Part shown: positions 17,589 through 26,665 of the stretch, piece by piece
Layout: every line of letters begins with the position of its first letter
Position numbering within the stretch: position 1 is the stretch's first letter
Assembly (NCBI GenBank): GCA_964588495.1
Contig: CAZPPS010000005.1
Coordinates: forward strand, 1 to 64,000
DNA from: CAVPKN01 sp964588495
GTDB taxonomy: Bacteria; Chlamydiota; Chlamydiia; Chlamydiales; JAAKFR01
DNA: 64,000 nt
Reading direction: 5' to 3'
The notes under the pieces: generated by a model
Told to the model about the DNA's origin: nothing
What the model saw: the letters and a program-made list of their open reading frames with translations, nothing else
The model's database searches: none
Position numbers and translations under genes: made by a program

Positions 17589-18257
17589 TTACATGCTGTA
17601 TTTGGTTTTCTGAGCAGTTGTTGAAGAGGGAGTCTCAGTTTTAGTTTCGGTCCCATTTGGCTTACGTTTTTCTGGGTTGATCAGCTTGAAAGAGTTGATG
17701 AAACGTGGATAGTCTTTAGACATATCTTCGCCTTTTTTGTAGACTGTAAAGACTTGGTACAGTGTGTTGTGCACCAAAATTAGACGCCCCTGGAAGTAGA
17801 TGTCCTGGTTTTTGACTAAGAATTCGAGGGATTTATATCCTTGGAAATCATTGATCTTCATATCCTGAACTTCAGAACCGGTAAGTGCTTGGACCATTCC
17901 CTTAAAGCCATCCTGGAGGTTTACTTCAGGTTTTGACATATCGACTTGAGCTGGATAGTTCCAAACAGAAACAACATAAACGACGTTGTCTGAAGGTTCA
18001 CTTAAATATGTTTCATAGTTGATTTTGAGATTGCTCTTAGGTACATCGATAGATTGTTTTACTTGTTCTGGCTTTTTAGGTAAATCGATTGAAAAACCGC
18101 TCTCTGGATAGCTATAAGTTTTCCATTCTACTTTTTTCTGAGTTGCCGCGTCAGCCTTCTCCCTTGTATCTGTTGCGGTAGCTGCCTGAACTGCACTAGA
18201 CAGAATGAGTCCGCAAGCAAGTATGTTTAATAAGAATTTGTTTGAGAATAAGCTCAT
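17589..18257 (-). CDS. Exported protein of unknown function
   Basis: A 222-residue protein with a signal peptide (residues 1-25, ending AVQAATA). The middle (WKTYSYPESGFSIDLPKKPE, VVYVVSVWNYP, GRLILVHNTLYQVFTVYKKGE, YPRFINSFKLI) has the alternating pattern of a PsbP/Mog1-like or 'DUF1795-type' beta fold; this is a resemblance only. The tail is Thr/Lys-rich and disordered. GAGG lies five bases before the ATG. Predicted periplasmic. Confidence 0.7.
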   Translation of the reverse strand: MSLFSNKFLLNILACGLILSSAVQAATATDTREKADAATQKKVEWKTYSYPESGFSIDLPKKPEQVKQSIDVPKSNLKINYETYLSEPSDNVVYVVSVWNYPAQVDMSKPEVNLQDGFKGMVQALTGSEVQDMKINDFQGYKSLEFLVKNQDIYFQGRLILVHNTLYQVFTVYKKGEDMSKDYPRFINSFKLINPEKRKPNGTETKTETPSSTTAQKTKYSM

Positions 18258-18390
18258 GTAGGCCTCGTAATTGTAAATTTAGTACTTATAATTATTTTAT
18301 TTGATAACTATATTATTTAAAAAATGTTTTGTTAGTTTCTAATCCTGTTCTTCTTGAATTTAAAAATGATTTTTTGTATCCTTTTAGGTT

Positions 18391-19149
18391 ATGAAAGTTG
18401 TTGGAGTCATCCCAGCCCGCTACCAAAGCAGCCGTTTTCCCGGTAAACCCCTAGCCCATATTTTGGGCAAATCCTTGATACAGAGAACTTACGAAAATGC
18501 CAAGCTTTGCAAATCTTTAGATCGGGTTGTGATCGCAACCGATGATGAACGCATTGCCGATCATGTTAAAAGCTTTGATGCTGAATGCTTTATGACATCC
18601 CCTTGCTGCCCAACAGGAACTGACCGGGCATGGGCTGTTGTCGAACAACATTTCGGAGACGCTGAAATTGTGGTTAACATTCAGGGAGATGAGCCCTGTT
18701 TAGATCCCTCAATTGTCGATGTCCTTGTCAAGAAACTAGCTACGTCTCAGGAGGCCGTTTTAACAACTCCTGTGGCCCCGATTCATGACCGGGAAGCTGC
18801 CCTGAGCAGACACACAGTCAAATGCGTTTTTGACCACTCAGGCAGAGCCCTTTACTTTAGCAGATCCCCAATCCCTTTCATGTCTAAAGAAAATTCCTCT
18901 TTTTATTACCGGCACATCGGAGTTTATTGCTTTAGACGGAGTTTTATGCAAAAATATGTCCTTTTAAACAGGACGCCGCTTCAAGAAAGCGAGGATCTGG
19001 AGCAGCTCAAGATTTTAGAGAGCGGCTATCCAATCCATGTGTGTGTAGTTGAAGATCAAGCAGTTGGGGTTGATACCCCGGAAGATTTAAAAATAGTAGA
19101 AAGATTGATATGTCAAAAAGCCAGTTTAAAAGAAAGTATCTATTCATAA
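18391..19149 (+). CDS. kdsB: CMP-KDO synthetase
   Basis: Activates 3-deoxy-D-manno-octulosonate with CTP, giving the CMP-KDO used to build the lipopolysaccharide core. VIPARYQSSRFPGKPLA at the N-terminus is the nucleotide-binding signature; VNIQGDEPCLDPSIVD near 95, YFSRSPIPF near 155 and GVDTPEDL near 235 complete the KdsB pattern. The 252-residue length is normal. Its last 40 bases overlap pyrG, as in the Chlamydia kdsB-pyrG-ruvX order that I remember (CT182-CT184). Confidence 0.96.
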   Translation: MKVVGVIPARYQSSRFPGKPLAHILGKSLIQRTYENAKLCKSLDRVVIATDDERIADHVKSFDAECFMTSPCCPTGTDRAWAVVEQHFGDAEIVVNIQGDEPCLDPSIVDVLVKKLATSQEAVLTTPVAPIHDREAALSRHTVKCVFDHSGRALYFSRSPIPFMSKENSSFYYRHIGVYCFRRSFMQKYVLLNRTPLQESEDLEQLKILESGYPIHVCVVEDQAVGVDTPEDLKIVERLICQKASLKESIYS

Positions 19150-20735
19150 CAGGAGGCGTTGTCTCCTCTCTGGGTAAAGGTTTAACTTTGGCCTCGATTG
19201 CCCTCCTTTTGGAAAAACGGGGCTATAAGGCTGCGATGCTTAAATTAGACCCTTATCTTAATGTCGACCCAGGGACGATGAATCCATTTGAGCATGGAGA
19301 GGTTTATGTCACAGACGACGGGATCGAGACCGATCTCGATTTGGGACATTATTACCGCTACACCTCCTCCCCTTTGACAAAAGCATCGACTGCCACTTCG
19401 GGCCAAATCTACGAAACAGTCATTAAACGGGAGCGTCACGGAGATTATCTTGGAAAAACTGTCCAGGTGATTCCCCATATTACCGATGAGATCAAAAAAC
19501 GGATCATGCTGTGTGGAGAGGCCGCCCAAGCTGATATCGTCCTGGTGGAAATTGGGGGCACGATCGGCGACATTGAATCGCTTCCCTTCTTAGAGGCGAT
19601 CCGCCAATTCCGTTGCGAAAGACCGTCCGACTGTCTCAACATCCACATGACCTATGTCCCTTATCTCAAAGCTGCTGGCGAAGTAAAAACCAAGCCGACC
19701 CAACACTCTGTCCAGACCTTGCGTGGTATCGGGATACTCCCCGATTTTATTCTCTGCAGATGTGAGGAGCCTCTCTCGCTAGACATTAAAAAGAAAATCA
19801 GCCTGTTTTGCAGCGTTCCCAAAGAATCTGTTTTTGATGCGCTCGATGTAAAAACAACGATCTACGAAGTTCCTTTGATGCTTGAACAACAAGGTCTTGG
19901 GAAGAGAGTTTGTGAAGATTTAGGCCTGGAAGACAAAGCTGTTGATCTTACCGAATGGCAAGCCATTGTGGAGACCATCAAGAAACCTAAAGGTAGTATT
20001 ACCGTTGGCATTGTGGGCAAATACCTCCAACATAAAGACGCTTATAAATCGGTGTTTGAAGCGCTCCAACATGGCGCAATTGCTGCGGGCTATAAGCTCA
20101 ATATCAAAACCATTGAGTCTGATAAAATCGAAGCTGTCGAAGATCTTGAAGGTTGTGATGGCTTTTTAGTTCCAGGAGGCTTTGGCGAACGGGGCTGGGA
20201 AGGTAAAATCGACGCTGCCAAGTATTGCCGCGAACAAAAAATTCCCTACTTCGGCATCTGCCTTGGAATGCAAGTCCTTTGTGTTGAATTTGCCCGGAAC
20301 GTTTTAGGACTCAAAGGGGCTAATTCGACAGAAATGGAGCCCCAAGCTCCTGAGCCTGTGATCTCTTTATTGAGCGAACAAGAACAAGTCGAGACAATGG
20401 GTGGAACTATGCGCCTCGGAGCCTATTCTTGTATGCTCAAACAGGGAAGTAAAGCGCACCAAGCTTATGGCTCTCTCAAGATTTCCGAAAGACACCGTCA
20501 CCGCTACGAGTTTAATAACCGATACAAAGAAATCGCTGAAAATCACGGCCTTCTCCTTTCAGGAATCTTGGAAAATGGGCATTTGTGTGAAATTGCAGAA
20601 GTGAAAGACCATCCTTGGATGGTGGGCGTGCAATTCCACCCAGAATTTAAATCGAGACCCACAGAGCCCCATCCCCTTTTTAGAGACTTTGTAAAAGCAA
20701 TGGTTGAGAATGGACAAGAAAAAAAGAGTTGCTAG
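19110..20735 (+). CDS. pyrG: CTP synthase
   Basis: Converts UTP to CTP using ATP and glutamine. The amidoligase domain starts with FITGGVVSSLGKG (ATP site) and carries the GGTIGDIESLPFLEA block; the glutamine amidotransferase domain has the nucleophile cysteine in GICLGMQ and the His-Glu pair in FHPEF near the C-terminus. The 541-residue length is typical. It starts inside kdsB (40-base overlap) and its end overlaps ruvX, so the three are one operon. CTP supply next to kdsB fits KDO activation. Confidence 0.97.
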   Translation: MSKSQFKRKYLFITGGVVSSLGKGLTLASIALLLEKRGYKAAMLKLDPYLNVDPGTMNPFEHGEVYVTDDGIETDLDLGHYYRYTSSPLTKASTATSGQIYETVIKRERHGDYLGKTVQVIPHITDEIKKRIMLCGEAAQADIVLVEIGGTIGDIESLPFLEAIRQFRCERPSDCLNIHMTYVPYLKAAGEVKTKPTQHSVQTLRGIGILPDFILCRCEEPLSLDIKKKISLFCSVPKESVFDALDVKTTIYEVPLMLEQQGLGKRVCEDLGLEDKAVDLTEWQAIVETIKKPKGSITVGIVGKYLQHKDAYKSVFEALQHGAIAAGYKLNIKTIESDKIEAVEDLEGCDGFLVPGGFGERGWEGKIDAAKYCREQKIPYFGICLGMQVLCVEFARNVLGLKGANSTEMEPQAPEPVISLLSEQEQVETMGGTMRLGAYSCMLKQGSKAHQAYGSLKISERHRHRYEFNNRYKEIAENHGLLLSGILENGHLCEIAEVKDHPWMVGVQFHPEFKSRPTEPHPLFRDFVKAMVENGQEKKSC

Positions 20736-21129
20736 CATCGATTTTGGGCTCAAACGTTTAGGCGTTGCCATCTCCGACGAGAGCCAAATCATCGCCTCCT
20801 CGCTCGGAGTCGTCCAGGCAGGAAGAAACAGCGCAGAAACAGTCCAAAATATTCTTAAACTGCTCGCTCCCTACGATCTCGAGAAGATCATCATCGGCAA
20901 CCCCATCCACATGGATGGCCGCATGAGCTTTCTCGCTGATGAGGTCAAACACTTTATGACGCAGCTCCAAGCCAAAGTGAGCTGCGAAGTTTCCCTCATC
21001 GACGAGCGCCTCTCCACCTCCCAAGCGGAGCGCTCCCTCAAAGAAGGAGGCATGAGCCGCAAAAAGCGCGCTAAGGTCATCGACGCCGTCTCTGCCGTCA
21101 TCCTCCTCCAATGCCACCTCGGCTACTAG
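20710..21129 (+). CDS. ruvX: RuvX/YqgF-family Holliday-junction resolvase-like nuclease
   Basis: A 139-residue RNase-H-fold protein: ASIDFGLKRLGVAISDE at the start gives the first catalytic aspartate, GNPIHMDGRMS the middle block, and DERLSTSQAERSL plus KKRAKVIDAVSAVILLQ the later acidic residues. The family is linked to 16S rRNA maturation and to Holliday junction processing. It overlaps pyrG by 26 bases. The ATG at 20710 is chosen; an in-frame TTG at 20704 is possible. Confidence 0.92.
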   Translation: MDKKKRVASIDFGLKRLGVAISDESQIIASSLGVVQAGRNSAETVQNILKLLAPYDLEKIIIGNPIHMDGRMSFLADEVKHFMTQLQAKVSCEVSLIDERLSTSQAERSLKEGGMSRKKRAKVIDAVSAVILLQCHLGY

Positions 21130-21135
21130 AGAAAT

Positions 21136-21280
21136 TCAACACAAAGACACTAAGGCACAAAGAGATAAAAATGTAAATTGCTTTTCTCTGTGTGCTCTGT
21201 GGTTTTAAAAATGCCTCACAGACTTGACGACGTCACGTTCATGTATTTTAAAAACCACAGAGGGCACAGAGAACAGAGAG
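21136..21280. repeat. CACAGAG/CACAAAG palindromic repeat cluster
   Basis: A half-site (CAACACAAAGACACTAAGGC, near 21137) is followed by CTCTGTGTGCTCTGTGGTTTT (near 21187) and its inverse, AAAACCACAGAGGGCACAGAG (near 21251). It lies between the convergent genes ruvX and the 904-residue gene. The same arms recur at 30199-30312. Confidence 0.65.
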
Positions 21281-21345
21281 ATAAATAATTCTCATCTCTT
21301 TTTTGACCCTCTTATTAGCGTTGAATGGCTCTCACAGTTGCACTG

Positions 21346-24060
21346 TTACAATTCATCAGCATTGTTTAAAGTACGCGGCCTTAAAATCGAGCTCTCAGCA
21401 TAGGTCTGATTTTTCAAGAAGCACTGTTCTTGGATCAAGGCAAAAATAAAGCCTCGGATGACCGTTTTGCGATAATTTTCATTGCTGATCTCATTGGTAG
21501 GTTCTAAGCACTGATAGAGTGCTTGCAGATTTTCTTCGTTTTGAAGAAGCACCTGCAGAATCTTGTCTTTATAAGCATTAAGCTCTTCAGTGAGTGGCCA
21601 GTCCTTATCAAGATTAAAGTTAGGAGACTCATCTGGTATACTCACGTGCCTCCATTCCGCATTTCCTATGTCGAAGATATAGGCTGGTATCTTCATAGGG
21701 GACGTGGCAGGTTCTTGGATGATGTGGCGCGCGCTTGCTTTTGCCTGCAGACATCTTTCCATCCGTTCGATTAAAGCTGAGGTATATACATTAAATGGGA
21801 CAAAAGGATCTTGGCCGTTTCGGAGATTTACGTCTATATTCTGCAAAAACTGGATAAGACCAGGTAATTTAGGCTCGATCATGAGTTTAAAATCAAATTT
21901 GCTGAATGCAAGAGCAGCTTCAGGATTTTGTTTGCAAAAAAGACTGACCATATCAGCGTAGATTGCCTCTGCCATTATGTAGTCAGCATCCCTTACGCAA
22001 TTGGTTGCCGGATCATACTGTCTTAAAGCATGATAGGATTTAAGCATTATTAGAGATCCCATTGACTCAAGGTCTTCTTTATTTTCGATATTTCCAGCGA
22101 AAAAACGGCTTTGCCAATAGCTAGCTTTGTTACATTTGAATCGGTTCAAAGCCTTAGTGTATGCGTGTCCGATATGATCACAGGGAAAATACGTTGAAGT
22201 CAAATTGTGGTGAAGGTCAACCATACGGCCTTTTACATTGAGAGAGTTCCCAATTTGGGTGTTTGCTTTCCATAAAAGGCGAATGACTTCTTGATTGCTC
22301 TTTTTGATACAAGTCATTTCCTCATAACCGCCGCGTTGATAACTCTCTTCTCTTCCAAGAAGATTTCCTTGGTAATCGCACATGTGCCAAACATTTGGAT
22401 CTTGTTCAAGCTGATCCATAACAGCTTCCCGTAATTTCTTTCTGTGATCATAGGTCACAAACTTGATTTGTGAAGTTGCATAATGTTCACGGAGCTTATC
22501 GATAAACTCTTGAAAAGTATCAGGTATGAGGACAATGGCCCGATTTTTAAGTGTTTGCTTGCCAATGAAAAAAGTGTCATAAGGGGCCAAGTTGAAGGGC
22601 TTGCCTTCTTCTGAGCTCTCAAAATCCTCCAAAGGTTGCAATATGGCTATTAATTCCTCTTCCCATGTGCCACCGCTATTAGGTTGCACTAGCTGATTCC
22701 AACTCCAATGGACAGTTGGCCTTGGGATTTCTTTGTTATTAAATTGTATCTTTTCAAAGTCGAGGTGATGTCCAATCTCCCCTTTTGCAGAGAGTATGCC
22801 AAGAAGTGCAAATAGGTAGCGGGCGTCCTTTTCTTCCCAGGGAGGATTAGCCTGGCTGAAGCCAAATTTCTCAAGCATGCCATCTTTAATTCCAAGATCA
22901 TAGTAATCCTGACAGATGACTTGAACGAGCACCACATGCTTGAATAATTCATGAGGATCGCAGTTACTAAAAGTGACTTTGAGTTCTGGCTGGAGAGCTT
23001 TGCTGACTGAGTAGAATGTTTGTATGAGCGTGGCCTGCTCATAAACATCATTGACTGCAAGCTGCGGAACCATAGCTGGCAATAAAGGCCCATCCACTTC
23101 AGGCAACAACGCCTTGTCAAAGTAAGCCAAGATGCGTCCACCATACTCAGTTAGAGAAGGATGGAAAACGAAATATGTGAGTGCACCTCCAACACAAGCT
23201 ACAGGATTTCCCGACGCACATCCGGCAACAATGGCATACGAAAAAAACTCATGCGCTGTTTTCTTATACTCAAGTTGGAGAATCTGCTCCTGCAATTTCC
23301 TAATTTCAATCTGCAATGTAAGGATTCTGTTATTCTGCCACTGAATAAATCCTCCGATAGTCGCGCCAAAACAGACTCCGATCAGCGTGCTTTTAACAAC
23401 TCCTCTGCTTCTATCTCGATCTTTTCCCTCAAGTACTTCACTGCAAACGTTAGATACAACTTGGCAAGCCGCACAGACAATCCCCCCTTCGATCCCTCCC
23501 TGTATTGCCCGATAGACGATGTCCATCATGCGTACTTCCATGTCATATGTAATGTGAGTGACGGGATATACAACTCTACTAACATGAGCTACTAGAGCGC
23601 CCCCAAAGTACCCTGTGAACCCTCTTGCGCCCCCGGTCATAGCTTTAGCTTTTAGTATCTTTACCGAAGGCAATTTCCCTGTTTTGCTATATTTATGAAC
23701 CACTTCCCTTAGAGGCGAATAAATCATACCACCTAATATACGAGACCCAATGCTTGAAGCAAAACCTGCGGCACTTAGACAGGCTCCAATACCTCCCAGC
23801 AAACCTCCGCATAAGAATTCTTTGCCATATGCCCAATAGCTCTCTTTTGAAGTACGGAATTCATCTAAAGGATCGCTAATAGCATACATCAGAGTATTTA
23901 GCCCCGATGAGATAAACACAGAACTCGCTACGTCTGAAATACGATCATTTTCGTTGGTTGTACTTGCTAAAGAAACGCCGTATGCAATTTGAAAAACTCC
24001 TAATCCACCTTGAATTATAGACCTGGATCTAAGGGTATTGCCACTTCCTAATAGAGACAT
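21346..24060 (-). CDS. Large orphan protein (904 residues), candidate effector
   Basis: Not recognised. The first 260 residues hold several weakly hydrophobic glycine-rich stretches (CGGLLGGIGACLSAAGFAS, RGFTGYFGGALVAHVSR, IQGGIEGGIVCAACQ, GVCFGATIGGFIQW), the small-residue packing seen in membrane-active or Tim17-like segments. A short coiled coil follows (TLQIEIRKLQEQILQLEYKK). The remaining 600 residues look soluble and mixed, with no repeat that I can see. No signal peptide. It heads an accessory island with U-box/ankyrin genes, so a host-directed role is plausible but unproven. AAAGG precedes the ATG. Confidence 0.6.
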   Translation of the reverse strand: MSLLGSGNTLRSRSIIQGGLGVFQIAYGVSLASTTNENDRISDVASSVFISSGLNTLMYAISDPLDEFRTSKESYWAYGKEFLCGGLLGGIGACLSAAGFASSIGSRILGGMIYSPLREVVHKYSKTGKLPSVKILKAKAMTGGARGFTGYFGGALVAHVSRVVYPVTHITYDMEVRMMDIVYRAIQGGIEGGIVCAACQVVSNVCSEVLEGKDRDRSRGVVKSTLIGVCFGATIGGFIQWQNNRILTLQIEIRKLQEQILQLEYKKTAHEFFSYAIVAGCASGNPVACVGGALTYFVFHPSLTEYGGRILAYFDKALLPEVDGPLLPAMVPQLAVNDVYEQATLIQTFYSVSKALQPELKVTFSNCDPHELFKHVVLVQVICQDYYDLGIKDGMLEKFGFSQANPPWEEKDARYLFALLGILSAKGEIGHHLDFEKIQFNNKEIPRPTVHWSWNQLVQPNSGGTWEEELIAILQPLEDFESSEEGKPFNLAPYDTFFIGKQTLKNRAIVLIPDTFQEFIDKLREHYATSQIKFVTYDHRKKLREAVMDQLEQDPNVWHMCDYQGNLLGREESYQRGGYEEMTCIKKSNQEVIRLLWKANTQIGNSLNVKGRMVDLHHNLTSTYFPCDHIGHAYTKALNRFKCNKASYWQSRFFAGNIENKEDLESMGSLIMLKSYHALRQYDPATNCVRDADYIMAEAIYADMVSLFCKQNPEAALAFSKFDFKLMIEPKLPGLIQFLQNIDVNLRNGQDPFVPFNVYTSALIERMERCLQAKASARHIIQEPATSPMKIPAYIFDIGNAEWRHVSIPDESPNFNLDKDWPLTEELNAYKDKILQVLLQNEENLQALYQCLEPTNEISNENYRKTVIRGFIFALIQEQCFLKNQTYAESSILRPRTLNNADEL

Positions 24061-24080
24061 ATTTTTGACCTTTTATCTGC

Positions 24081-24848
24081 TTACTTATTTTCTAACAGCC
24101 TGACAACCTCATCGTGATTTTTTTCCCTAGCAAGATCGATTGCCTTCATTCCGTTATTTGCCTCTAGAGTAACATCTGCTTCTCTTTCGATTAAAATAAC
24201 AACACATTCGACGTTGCCAGCGCGTGATGCAAACATAAGCGCTGTGCGACCGTCACAATCAGCAGCATTTATCTCTGCCCCAGCATCAAGAAGCGCAATT
24301 AGAATTTCATGATAACCATTTCTACCAGCCCACATCAAAGCAGTAGCCATAAACGTATCTACAGCATTGGGATTAGCTTTTTTAAAAAGAAGGATTTTGA
24401 CAGCCAATAAATGTCCACGAGAAGCTGCAAAAATTAAAGCGGTCCATCCGTACTCATTTGTGGTATCGACACCCATGCCTCTGTCGCAAAAAAGCTCTAG
24501 TTGATCGGCCAATCCTTTATTTGCAGATTCAAAGAAAAGGATTTTTGCATCTTCTTCACTTAAGGCTTTTGCCATAGTTGAAGATTCAAGAATACGGGAG
24601 TTTTGAGCATTTACCTCATTTTGCATTTCTTGAGCCAAATCGCGAATATTACGATCGGCGCAATAATTCGTAATATAATGCCTATCAAATGGACAGCGTG
24701 CGGGTGTTTCTAGATTTAAGATCGTCTCTTCGCAAAATACGTGGCCACAAGGATTGAGCCGCACAGCATCTGTCATTAATCTCATCGTAATAGGATCTGT
24801 TAGCATTTCATGGAGTTTGCTGTTTTCAATATAAATGGGCGAAATCAT
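24081..24848 (-). CDS. U-box plus ankyrin-repeat protein (candidate E3 ligase effector)
   Basis: A 255-residue protein. Residues about 14-75 match a U-box: DPITMRLMTDAVRLNPCGHVF, ETIL, RCPFDRHYI, DRNIRDLAQEM. Residues about 99-250 are four to five ankyrin repeats (GWTALIFAASRGHLLAVKILL, TALMWAGRNGYHEILIALLDAG, GRTALMFASRAGNVECVVILI, MKAIDLAREKNHDEVVRLLE). U-boxes recruit ubiquitin-charged E2 enzymes, and ankyrin repeats bind targets; bacteria lack ubiquitin, so the protein should act in the host. Tandem paralogue of the next gene. AGAGGA lies before the ATG. Confidence 0.85.
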   Translation of the reverse strand: MISPIYIENSKLHEMLTDPITMRLMTDAVRLNPCGHVFCEETILNLETPARCPFDRHYITNYCADRNIRDLAQEMQNEVNAQNSRILESSTMAKALSEEDAKILFFESANKGLADQLELFCDRGMGVDTTNEYGWTALIFAASRGHLLAVKILLFKKANPNAVDTFMATALMWAGRNGYHEILIALLDAGAEINAADCDGRTALMFASRAGNVECVVILIEREADVTLEANNGMKAIDLAREKNHDEVVRLLENK

Positions 24849-24862
24849 AAATCCTCTTAAAC

Positions 24863-25627
24863 CTATTTGTTAACTTTTTCTTCCAATAATTTCACAATCT
24901 CATCGTGATTTTTGCCGCGGGCAAGATCGATAGCTTTCGTACCATAGTTTGTTTCAAGATTGAAATTGGCTCCCCGGTCAAGCAAAACACGCACAGCTTC
25001 TACTTTACCTGCGCGCGCGCCTAACATGAGCGCAGTGCGACCTTCACTATCGATAGCATCTATTTCTGCACCGGCATCAAGGAGAGCCGTTAAGATTTCA
25101 GGATGGCCATTTCTGGCAGCCCACATCAAGGCTGTGGCGTTAAAAGAATCCGCCGCATTCGGGTTAGCTTTTCGAGCAAGAAGAACTTCAACTGCCAGCA
25201 AATGACCACAGCATGCGGTAAATAATAATGCGGTCCATCCAAAATCATTTATCACATTGACATCCATGCCACTGTCTAAGCAAAGTTCTAGTTGATCAGC
25301 TAATCCCTTGCTTGCCACTTCGAAGAAAAGAACTTTCGCATCTTCTTTGCTTAACACCTCTGAGATAGGTGATGACATAAGATTGGAAAGAGAATGCGTC
25401 ATAGCTTCCATTTCTTTAGCCAAATCTCGAATCTTTTTATCGGGAGAGAAACTAAAGTAAAGTTCACCATCAAGCGGGCATCTCTCTGATGGTCGCTCCA
25501 TAATTGTCTTTTGACTAAATGTGTGTCCACAAGGGTAAAGCGTCACAGCATCTGTCATTAACTTTCCACTGATAGGGTCATACAAATGCTTGTAGGTCTG
25601 GCTGTCGTTATCAGTAGCAGAAATCAT
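24863..25627 (-). CDS. U-box plus ankyrin-repeat protein, tandem paralogue
   Basis: Same architecture as the gene at 24081, 14 bases away: U-box (DPISGKLMTDAVTLYPCGHTF, RCPLDGELYF, DKKIRDLAKEMEAM), then ankyrin repeats (GWTALLFTACCGHLLAVEVLL, TALMWAARNGHPEILTALLDAG, GRTALMLGARAGKVEAVRVLL, TKAIDLARGKNHDEIVKLLE). The linker between the domains differs most. The frame extends to 25675, but the ATG at 25627 has AGGAG seven bases upstream and matches the start of its paralogue, so it is preferred. Confidence 0.85.
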   Translation of the reverse strand: MISATDNDSQTYKHLYDPISGKLMTDAVTLYPCGHTFSQKTIMERPSERCPLDGELYFSFSPDKKIRDLAKEMEAMTHSLSNLMSSPISEVLSKEDAKVLFFEVASKGLADQLELCLDSGMDVNVINDFGWTALLFTACCGHLLAVEVLLARKANPNAADSFNATALMWAARNGHPEILTALLDAGAEIDAIDSEGRTALMLGARAGKVEAVRVLLDRGANFNLETNYGTKAIDLARGKNHDEIVKLLEEKVNK

Positions 25628-25769
25628 AAAATCTCCTAGGCTTAAAATGTTAAGATACGCTAAAGCAGAGATCAATTTAAGACAAGAAAATCTGATCTGT
25701 TGAGATTGCTCCTAATTATAAAGTGATCGTAAAATCATATTTCTGAATCCAAAAGAAGGTAGGTGAAAA

Positions 25770-26513
25770 ATGTCGTTTTTTGTCACGAAGGTAAATCCGC
25801 TAATGGAATCCATGACCTATTGCTGTTATCCATCGACATCTCCGTTGCAGTGGCAAAAAAGTGTTTTGGATACAATTTCAAATTATGAGAGTACGGCCCA
25901 AGAAATTCTCGCAGCTCTTAAAGAAAATCCTCAGGTCAAAGAGTACTATGATCTGTCAGCGGGTGTCGTTGAAGGTTATACTGTTGGCGAGCATACACAG
26001 ATGGTTCTTGAGCTTGCACATAAGTACAGAACTTACTTTCAGGCCGAGCTTGAAGGAATCATGGACTGGAGTGATTTCCTTCTCTTCCTTGCTCTACACG
26101 ACATTGGAAAAGGGATTAGCAAAAAGTTTGAGCGAAATGGTGTATCTGCCAAGGAAGCCGAACTGCTGGCCAATCGAAAGATTGCGACCGGGATTGCAGA
26201 GCAATTGTGGCTCAGTTCAAAATTGGGTCATCTTTTTCAAGCCATGCTTTTGCATGATTCACAAGGCGATTATTTACAAGGAAATATAGATGCAGACACC
26301 TATCTAAATCATCTCTTAGACATGTCGGCCATCTGTTTGCATCCGCCAGCACAGTTTTACAAGATTTACCATGCTTTTCATATACTTGATGCAGCTTCCT
26401 ACCCGAATTTGAAGCCTCTTTTTATCTTTGAAGACGATAAACTCCGACATTGTGAAGCGTACCAGTCCTTACTCGATTCTTTTAAGCAAAGATTGATTGG
26501 CAATTCATCTTAA
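25770..26513 (+). CDS. HD-domain phosphohydrolase-like protein
   Basis: A 247-residue protein. VGEHTQMVLELAHKY (residues about 72-86) and FLALHDIGKGISKK (about 105-118) give the H...HD metal-binding signature; AMLLHDSQGDYL (about 159) is the next histidine-aspartate block and LLDMSAICLHPP the last. HD proteins hydrolyse phosphate esters, often nucleotides. The substrate cannot be deduced. It points away from the U-box genes. AGGTAGGTG lies before the ATG. Confidence 0.75.
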   Translation: MSFFVTKVNPLMESMTYCCYPSTSPLQWQKSVLDTISNYESTAQEILAALKENPQVKEYYDLSAGVVEGYTVGEHTQMVLELAHKYRTYFQAELEGIMDWSDFLLFLALHDIGKGISKKFERNGVSAKEAELLANRKIATGIAEQLWLSSKLGHLFQAMLLHDSQGDYLQGNIDADTYLNHLLDMSAICLHPPAQFYKIYHAFHILDAASYPNLKPLFIFEDDKLRHCEAYQSLLDSFKQRLIGNSS

Positions 26514-26556
26514 GACTGTCATGAAGTTACAAAGAGAACTTTGTTGAGGTGTTTTT

Positions 26557-26604
26557 ACCACAAAAATCCCTGAGGGTGAGGGAAAAGAACCCCAAACTCA
26601 GGTT
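26557..26604. repeat. Solo copy of the AACCTGAG repeat
   Basis: These 48 bases match 9007-9054 at 44 positions, ending in AAACTCAGGTT. Only one arm is present here. It sits in the gap between the HD gene and zwf. Confidence 0.6.
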
Positions 26605-26665
26605 ACTGCCTCTTGCAAATTAAGAAGAATTAAGGTAAAGCCATATGTAAAAAGATCAGGTGGCT

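Noticed and set aside
20704..20709. TTG start for ruvX
   Set aside because: The ATG six bases later gives the usual N-terminus, so the TTG is not needed.
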